NCBI GenBank assembly: GCA_950295325.1
Contig: OX485804.1
Location: forward strand, 57,710,429-57,774,428
Origin: Polytrichum commune
Lineage: Eukaryota; Streptophyta; Polytrichopsida; Polytrichales; Polytrichaceae
Direction: 5' to 3'
Length of the DNA stretch: 64,000 nt
Shown here: piece after piece, positions 58,640-64,000 of the stretch
Numbering within the stretch: position 1 is the first letter of the stretch
How the letters are laid out: the number at the start of each line of letters is the position of its first letter
Made by a program: the position numbers and the translations under genes
The notes under the pieces: generated by a model
The model's input: the letters and a program-made list of their open reading frames with translations, nothing else
The model's database searches: none
Told to the model about the DNA's origin: nothing

Positions 58640-59920
58640 GGGGATCGCTATTTCCACACCTTTTTTGGCTAGATTCACACCTTTTTGCTGGTTCAGTTGG
58701 CGTTGCACTGAGGCGCTACATATAAGATTCTTCATGGTGCATCCGGACCGTTGTTCCACCAAGGCTCATCCAAGGGCCTCAATGATCCTAGGTGGCGATG
58801 GGGTGGGGGGCGGGGGTGGTGCTCGCCACCAAGGCGGGGTGGGGCCGTGGGCCTCATGTCTTTTTTGGGGAGGCCGGATTTAGGGTGGTGTCGGGCCTAG
58901 TGGCTAGGCGGGCCCAGTGGCTAGGCCTACTTATTATATAACTAGTTGGTTAGCCTTACTCTACTTACTAAATAACTAGTTGGTTAGCCTTGCTTTACTT
59001 ACTAAATGACTAGTTGGTTACCCTTACTCTACTTACTAAATAACTAGTTGGTTAGCCTTACTCTACTTACTAAATGACTAGTTGGTTACCCTTACTCTAC
59101 TTACTAAATAACTAGTTAATTAGCCTTACTCTACTTACTAAATGACTAGTTGGTTACCCTTACTTGGTATTTTGGTAGGCTATCATGTTACAACCATTGC
59201 AAGGAAGGAGACTATCCACAATCATATAGCATAGAATTACAACATAATGGTAATGTCATTAGAGGCACTACATTTCCGGATGAAAATATTCGATTTGCTT
59301 GACAATAGGGATGATACATAGATTATGTAATGTAGGTGACACTAAGTAATTTAGTAACTAATTTACTAAATTTCATTTAAATTAATTTAGTAAGTAATTT
59401 ACTAAGTGAACTAGTCATTTAGTAAATAGAGTAAGGCTAATTAACTAGTTATTTAGTAAGTAGAGTAAGGGTAACCAACTAGTCATTTAGTAAGTAGAGT
59501 AAGGGTAACCAACTAGTCATTTAGTAAGTAGAGTAAGGCTAACCAACTAGTCATTTAGTAAGTAGAGCAAGGCTAACCAACTAGTTATTTAGTAAGTAGA
59601 GTAAGGCTAACCAACTAGTTATATAATAAGTAGGCCTAGCCACTGGGCCCGCCTAGCCACTAGGCCCGACACCACCCTAAATCCGGCCTCCCCAAAAAAG
59701 ACATGAGGCCCACGGCCCCACCCCGCCTTGGTGGCAAGCACCACCCCCGCCCCCCACCCCATCGCCACCTAGGATCATTGAGGCCCTTGGATGGGCCTTG
59801 GTGGATCAACGGTCCGGATGCACCGTGAAGAATCTTATATGTAGCGCCTCAGTGCAACACCAACTGAACCAGCAAAAAGGTGTGAATCTAGCCAAAAAAG
59901 GTGTGGAAATAGCGATCCCC
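58640..59920. mobile_element. Foldback element, ~514-bp arms, 8-bp target duplication
   Basis: Left arm 58640-59153 and right arm 59407-59920 are nearly identical inverted copies around a ~253-bp loop. The element begins GGGGATCGCTATTTCCACAC. TTTAAGAA flanks both sides exactly (58632-58639 and 59921-59928). The outer ~270 bp of each arm is unique sequence. The inner part is a 34-bp tandem repeat (TACTAAATAACTAGTTGGTT plus 14 bp), about six to seven units per arm. No ORF with a domain is present. The 8-bp duplication suggests mobilisation by a hAT-type transposase. Confidence 0.9.
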
Positions 59921-59928
59921 TTTAAGAA

Positions 59929-60499
59929 ATGCCCAACTCTCTCTCTTGATCAACTGAGTTCGAGTTCAAACGCACAACCGACTAACCATGAGCAGGGGTT
60001 TTGTGAGTGATCATCCATTTGGCATGATTTCATCCACATGATGATGAAAGAGTTGCTCACTTAAGTTCCCAACAACATTCTCTCTTTCATTCAATTAAGA
60101 CTACGCTAAATATTGTATTCAGTGTCACCAATTCTACTTGTCTTGCTCAATACTAATTGTAAACCGCCTATGTAGCGTCACCAACTCTTATTGTAAACCA
60201 AAGCTTATTCATCATTCCTTGTAAAAAAAGTAGATGAATAAGCTTTGTAGATGAATGCATTGTAGATTTACAAAAAGTAATTACTGTCACTTAGTATGTG
60301 ATTTTCATCCAAAACTCAATCATTCATGATAGTATTTCATTACAGAATTGCCACAATGCCAAATATACCAAACGTTTGTAAGTATTTCATTACAGAATTG
60401 TAAGTTGGGGTGACAATACTTGTAAACTTATTCATAAGCAGTGTCATTACAAAAGTTACCGCAGTGACATAAAATACCATGTGAGACTAAATACAATAT
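59929..60499. other. No recognisable gene
   Basis: This is AT-rich intergenic sequence between two mobile elements. A short direct repeat 'gtatttcattacagaattg' occurs at about 60332 and 60382. Nothing else was seen. Confidence 0.5.
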
Positions 60500-60502
60500 T
60501 AA

Positions 60503-60876
60503 GGGCCGGTTTACACTACGGTGGAGAAGGCCTCCGGTCGGTCAAGAATGCTTGGCCAAGACATGGCTATATGAGGCAAATGGTGGATGTGCCGGAGAAG
60601 AATTAAAGGCAATAAAATATTGTTATTGAGTTGGGCTTCTCCAGAGGAGGAGTTTCTTGTCCGGCCTCTTGAGGCCGGAGAAGCCCAACTCCAAAAAGTG
60701 CCGCCATGTAGGCGGCCATGTCATTTTATCATCCATGAGAAAAGTTCACCACCATTGTTTTCTTCACCTAGTGTAAACACCCACCGGTCAAGAGTTGCAT
60801 TTTCGACCAATCACAATTGAGAAACGCCCTTTTTTTCATGACCGGTGGACTTCTCCACCGTAGTGTAAACCGGCCC
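60503..60876. mobile_element. Intact PIF/Harbinger-type MITE, 374 bp, TAA duplication
   Basis: The first 27 bases (starting GGGCCGGTTTACACTACGG) are a perfect inverse of the last 27. TAA flanks both ends (60500-60502 and 60877-60879). The interior contains a 'gaggccggagaagcccaactcc' segment inverse to 'ggagttgggcttctccag'-type sequence (60630-60695). No ORF. It is the best-preserved member of a family also seen at 30251 and, by its termini, at 28218. Confidence 0.92.
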
Positions 60877-60879
60877 TAA

Positions 60880-62920
60880 GTGTAGTTTTGGCCCAAGTTG
60901 TCCCGGTCCACTCCACCCTTGCATGTGAATTAATGTCATTGGCCATCTCTACACTCTCCGCTCAACGTGTTATAGTTAATGGTAAGCTGTTTTGGAACAT
61001 TGAACGACAACTTCATCAACGTCCATGTGTCCTCGTTATTCCACAGTTCAAAAATGTATTGCATATATCAGACATTTATTTACATGTTGATATCTATTTT
61101 GAAACATTTTTGTATTTACTATCAACTAGGGAGGTCCATTGATCTTGGTTTTTTATGTGAAAATCAACACAAAATCTACCTTGTTGCCCTAGGAGTGCAC
61201 CTTTCATAACGTGTGTGAGTATATGTGAGTGCACAATTAGGGTATTCATTTGAGCTTCAACGTACTACATATACATATGCTTTACAAATTGTAACTCGTA
61301 GTTATGTACATATACGAAGGAGCTCTACAAAATACAACATTTGTACTTATATGGTAGTGTCACTGGATTTTATGGGATAAGTATTTAATACTAGATGAAA
61401 CTAAGATGAGTAATTTTCTCATTTCTTTATCTCATCCATGCATGTATGGAAGAGGCAATATTGGAGTTTTGGAAGGGATTGTTGAGCTAAGAACAATGCC
61501 ATTTTTTTGCTTAGGGTTGCAAGAGGAACAAGCCGCACTACTTTGTGAAGGTTGATCAAAGGGGATGCAAATGGTTGATGCAGGTGGTTGATGCAAATAG
61601 TGATTGTAGCATTAGGTGACTTAGAAATTAGGTCTTGTTGCAAAGGCCAACAAAAAAAAATTGTTGAAATTACAAAGGTGCTCAAAACACCTTCTTTCCT
61701 CATTCATTTTGTGTGTTTCACATTGCCCCTAACTCCATTTGGGTGCTCATCACAATACATTAGAGGAAATCATGTCCAAATAAACCCTATAAGGTAGCTA
61801 AAATTGCAATGAAAACGGTCATGGATGGCCAGTTTGTGCAATATTGGGTGTAGTCTTGGTGGCCAAGTTGAAAGGTCGGTGTTATGGTGGTGTTTGATAT
61901 TCTAGTGACATAGAGTAATGTGAAGGTGAGTGTCTTCATTGTGGGTGATGCATACCAAATCTTACATACACCGATCAAGGGTGGATGTATTAAGTTTGGA
62001 ATGCACCTCTCCACCCCAATTTGGGTGGTGATTAAGGTTTACAAAACTTATGCGTAGGTCTTGCTTGGTGAATGTTGGGTGGATCGTGGTTTTGTGCATT
62101 TGATTGTGGAAGCAATAGTAGGTGTTTATAAATAAAATCTCCCATCAATTAAATTTTTGTTTTAAACAAAGAGCGGAACACTTGTCTTGTCTCCATTTTA
62201 ATTTGTGGCTATTATTAAAGCATGCAAGCAGAGATTAATTAACAAGTGAAATAAAATGGGTCAAATAGTTTTTTGTATGGTTCAAGATAATTTGAGTTTT
62301 GATTGCTATTAGAACTACAATATGAAGGCAATGAATGTGAAGTCAAAAACACACCTAAAGCTAGAATTGTCAGAAATTGGTAGACCAAACAAATCAACTT
62401 CAATTAAGGTTTAGTTTTTGGGGAGGATTTTTAAGATGCGTAGACAATTTGGTAAATGTTGGGTTGAGTATATAGATCCAATTGACTTGATGCATTGTCA
62501 ATCAAACATAAAGATTGGCTTCTGTTGGCCTCGCCTAACAATAAGTGGACTTGCAATCTTACTAATCTCGGATGAAATTTTATTTTATTATTTTATTTAA
62601 AAAAACAATAACTGCATTAGCTTCTATGACATATATTATAGACTTAGATGCTTATGAGTCCCATCCGGAGGATGAAAAATCTTCAACGACTTTATGATGA
62701 ATGCTAGGGTTTTGCATTTTTTAAATGATAGGGATTGATTGTTATTCAAAGATATATTTCTATACTTATATTAATGACTATACATGAATGTAATTTTTTT
62801 TGATGTATATGTATTATCAAATATATTTCTATCATTTGCATTGTACATGCATTACTTGATTTTACCTTTGTAAACAAGTTCACTTGTTTTTATTTCACGA
62901 TGCCTTTATGCATTTAGGGG
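60880..62920. other. No recognisable gene
   Basis: This is mostly AT-rich intergenic sequence. Short ORFs on both strands carry no recognisable domain. The right end should contain the 3' flank of the UGT remnant. Confidence 0.5.
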
Positions 62921-63193
62921 TTAACTAACGAGCCCGTTCAATTGGACGTCAAGGGCGCATAATGCATCCACATATTGATGGATATTTCGCATAGAAGAAC
63001 CACTAGGTGTTGTTACGGCTTCACATACCACTCCATTCAAATGGGATATCTTCGCCCTTGCCAATTTCCCCTCTTCACCCTCTAGCATTCCTCTTATTGC
63101 ATTCTCTATTGCTCCTCGGTCAAAACATTTTCCTCGACTCGTGAGCGGCATACCACACCTTGCTTTAACAATCCAACTGCCACATAATAACAA
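62921..63193 (-). pseudogene. UDP-glycosyltransferase C-terminal fragment
   Basis: The minus-strand frame reads RGAIENAIRGMLEGEEGKLA, then KISHLNGVVCEAVTTPSGSS, then MRNIHQYVDAL. Plant UGTs end with …R..IE.A.R..M.GEEG...R....L...A..A...GGSS..N...FV..L, placing this as the last ~75 residues of a family 1 glycosyltransferase. The stop codon is natural (62921-62923). Upstream, the PSPG sugar-donor box and N-terminal domain are missing, and a MITE arm starts about 70 bp away. It may be a 3' exon of a longer gene or, more likely, a truncated copy. Confidence 0.65.
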
Positions 63194-63261
63194 CCACGTA
63201 GAGTATCAGTCCTCAATTATATCACATACAAGACTACATTTACTCTATCTTCTCCTTGAAA

Positions 63262-63470
63262 ATAGAGTTATTTTTCAATTCAATCGGAGTTTTTATTGGG
63301 AGTTGGTCGTGTTTAGATGTAATACTTTCCATGTTGGGTAAGTTTTTGGTGCATTCTTAGAGTTGGTGTAGAGGTTTGAATGAAGAAATTTCTACAAGAG
63401 TACTTCATTGAGGGTCAAACTTTGATTTGGCATGCCAATCTGAGGTGTTGAAATGAGTTTGGCCTACTAT
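63262..63470. mobile_element. Single arm of the intron-type foldback MITE (copy 5)
   Basis: Sequence from ATAGAGTTATTTTTCAATTC through 'gttgggtaagtttttggtgcat', 'agagttggtgtagaggttt' and 'ttcattgagggtcaaac' to 'ggcatgcca' corresponds to the left arm of copies 1-4. The inverted right arm is absent, so this is a half element or a decayed copy. Confidence 0.7.
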
Positions 63471-64000
63471 GTTACATAAAGATTCACACCCACAAAAATA
63501 TACAAATGCAATGTTAAAACTTGGTGAGAGATTCGTAGAGATTATGTTTCTAGGTTGGACATCCACCCGTTTAATTTAGCATTGTGTGAGCTAAATTGTC
63601 AATGTATGCTAGGTACATGAACTAGGAAACATGAGGATTAAGGAGGGCCTCACATTTATTCAAGAGCATGTGACTAGAGGGATGCTAATGAAGATGATCT
63701 CCAATGTTGAGATAAGATAATATACCAAATAAGGTTTTCAAAACCCATTAATATCAAAACAATAACGGTTTAAATACTTCGTGAGGACTCGTAAAAATTA
63801 CCTACATGTGGTCGAACTCAAGCCCCTTCAGTTACACAAGCATTGATTTCGTTAGTTTTTTTCAATCTCTACTTTCTATTAATGAAATTATATCATGTTC
63901 AGTTTTTGTTGCATTGGCAGCTCCATTATGACATTGACAAATACATTCGGATTGAAATTCAGATTTCCCATATGATTATCAAAAGTACATGTGTGTAATT
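63471..64000. other. No recognisable gene
   Basis: This is AT-rich sequence to the window end with no supported feature. Confidence 0.5.

Overview
The window is nuclear DNA from a land plant. The evidence is a set of plant-type, intron-rich genes: a plastid outer-envelope OEP7-like protein, an OMA1 protease, a TAN/DSE1-type WD40 protein, a plant O-fucosyltransferase, and fragments of a QSOX and a UDP-glycosyltransferase. These sit in a sea of plant DNA transposons (PIF/Harbinger, hAT, MITEs). The species cannot be fixed from sequence alone. Gene density is low (five substantial host genes in 64 kb) and many transposase copies are decayed.

Layout. 1-4.7 kb: dispersed and tandem repeats ending at the stop codon of an OEP7-like gene (4668-4970, -). 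7.07-11.47 kb: four-exon OMA1 mitochondrial metalloprotease (-). Each of its three introns carries one copy of the same ~360-bp foldback MITE. 12.72-18.39 kb: thirteen-exon WD40 gene (+, TAN/DSE1/ASA1 family), divergent from OMA1, with the same MITE in its last intron. 18.88-21.49 kb: intronless DNA topoisomerase I (-), convergent with the WD40 gene. 22-31 kb: MITEs, a degenerate satellite, a dead Harbinger transposase and a 2.7-kb terminal-inverted-repeat element holding LINE debris. 31.88-34.23 kb: O-fucosyltransferase gene (-) with an apparent frameshift. 34.9-52.7 kb: transposon graveyard (hAT C-terminus, LTR/PBS remnant, two Harbinger loci), an unrecognised broken ORF pair and a very AT-rich 2.4-kb island. 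52.7-59.9 kb: nested young elements. 60-64 kb: one clean MITE, a UGT C-terminal remnant and unannotatable sequence.

The most notable object is a 5,467-bp hAT element (53101-58567). It has an exact 8-bp target duplication and 18-bp perfect terminal repeats, and encodes a near-intact zinc-finger hAT transposase. It also carries five consecutive exons, with introns, of a host quiescin-sulfhydryl oxidase gene, which still splice in silico into an open frame. It is therefore a gene-capturing (Pack-type) hAT that also carries its own transposase. It sits inside a PIF-type MITE, itself flanked by TAA. Directly downstream is a 1,281-bp foldback element with ~514-bp arms and its own exact 8-bp duplication.

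The host genes do not form a pathway. The shared theme is how mobile DNA occupies introns, 3' flanks and gene fragments. All exon structures were read by eye from splice sites and frame continuity, so boundaries may move by a few bases.
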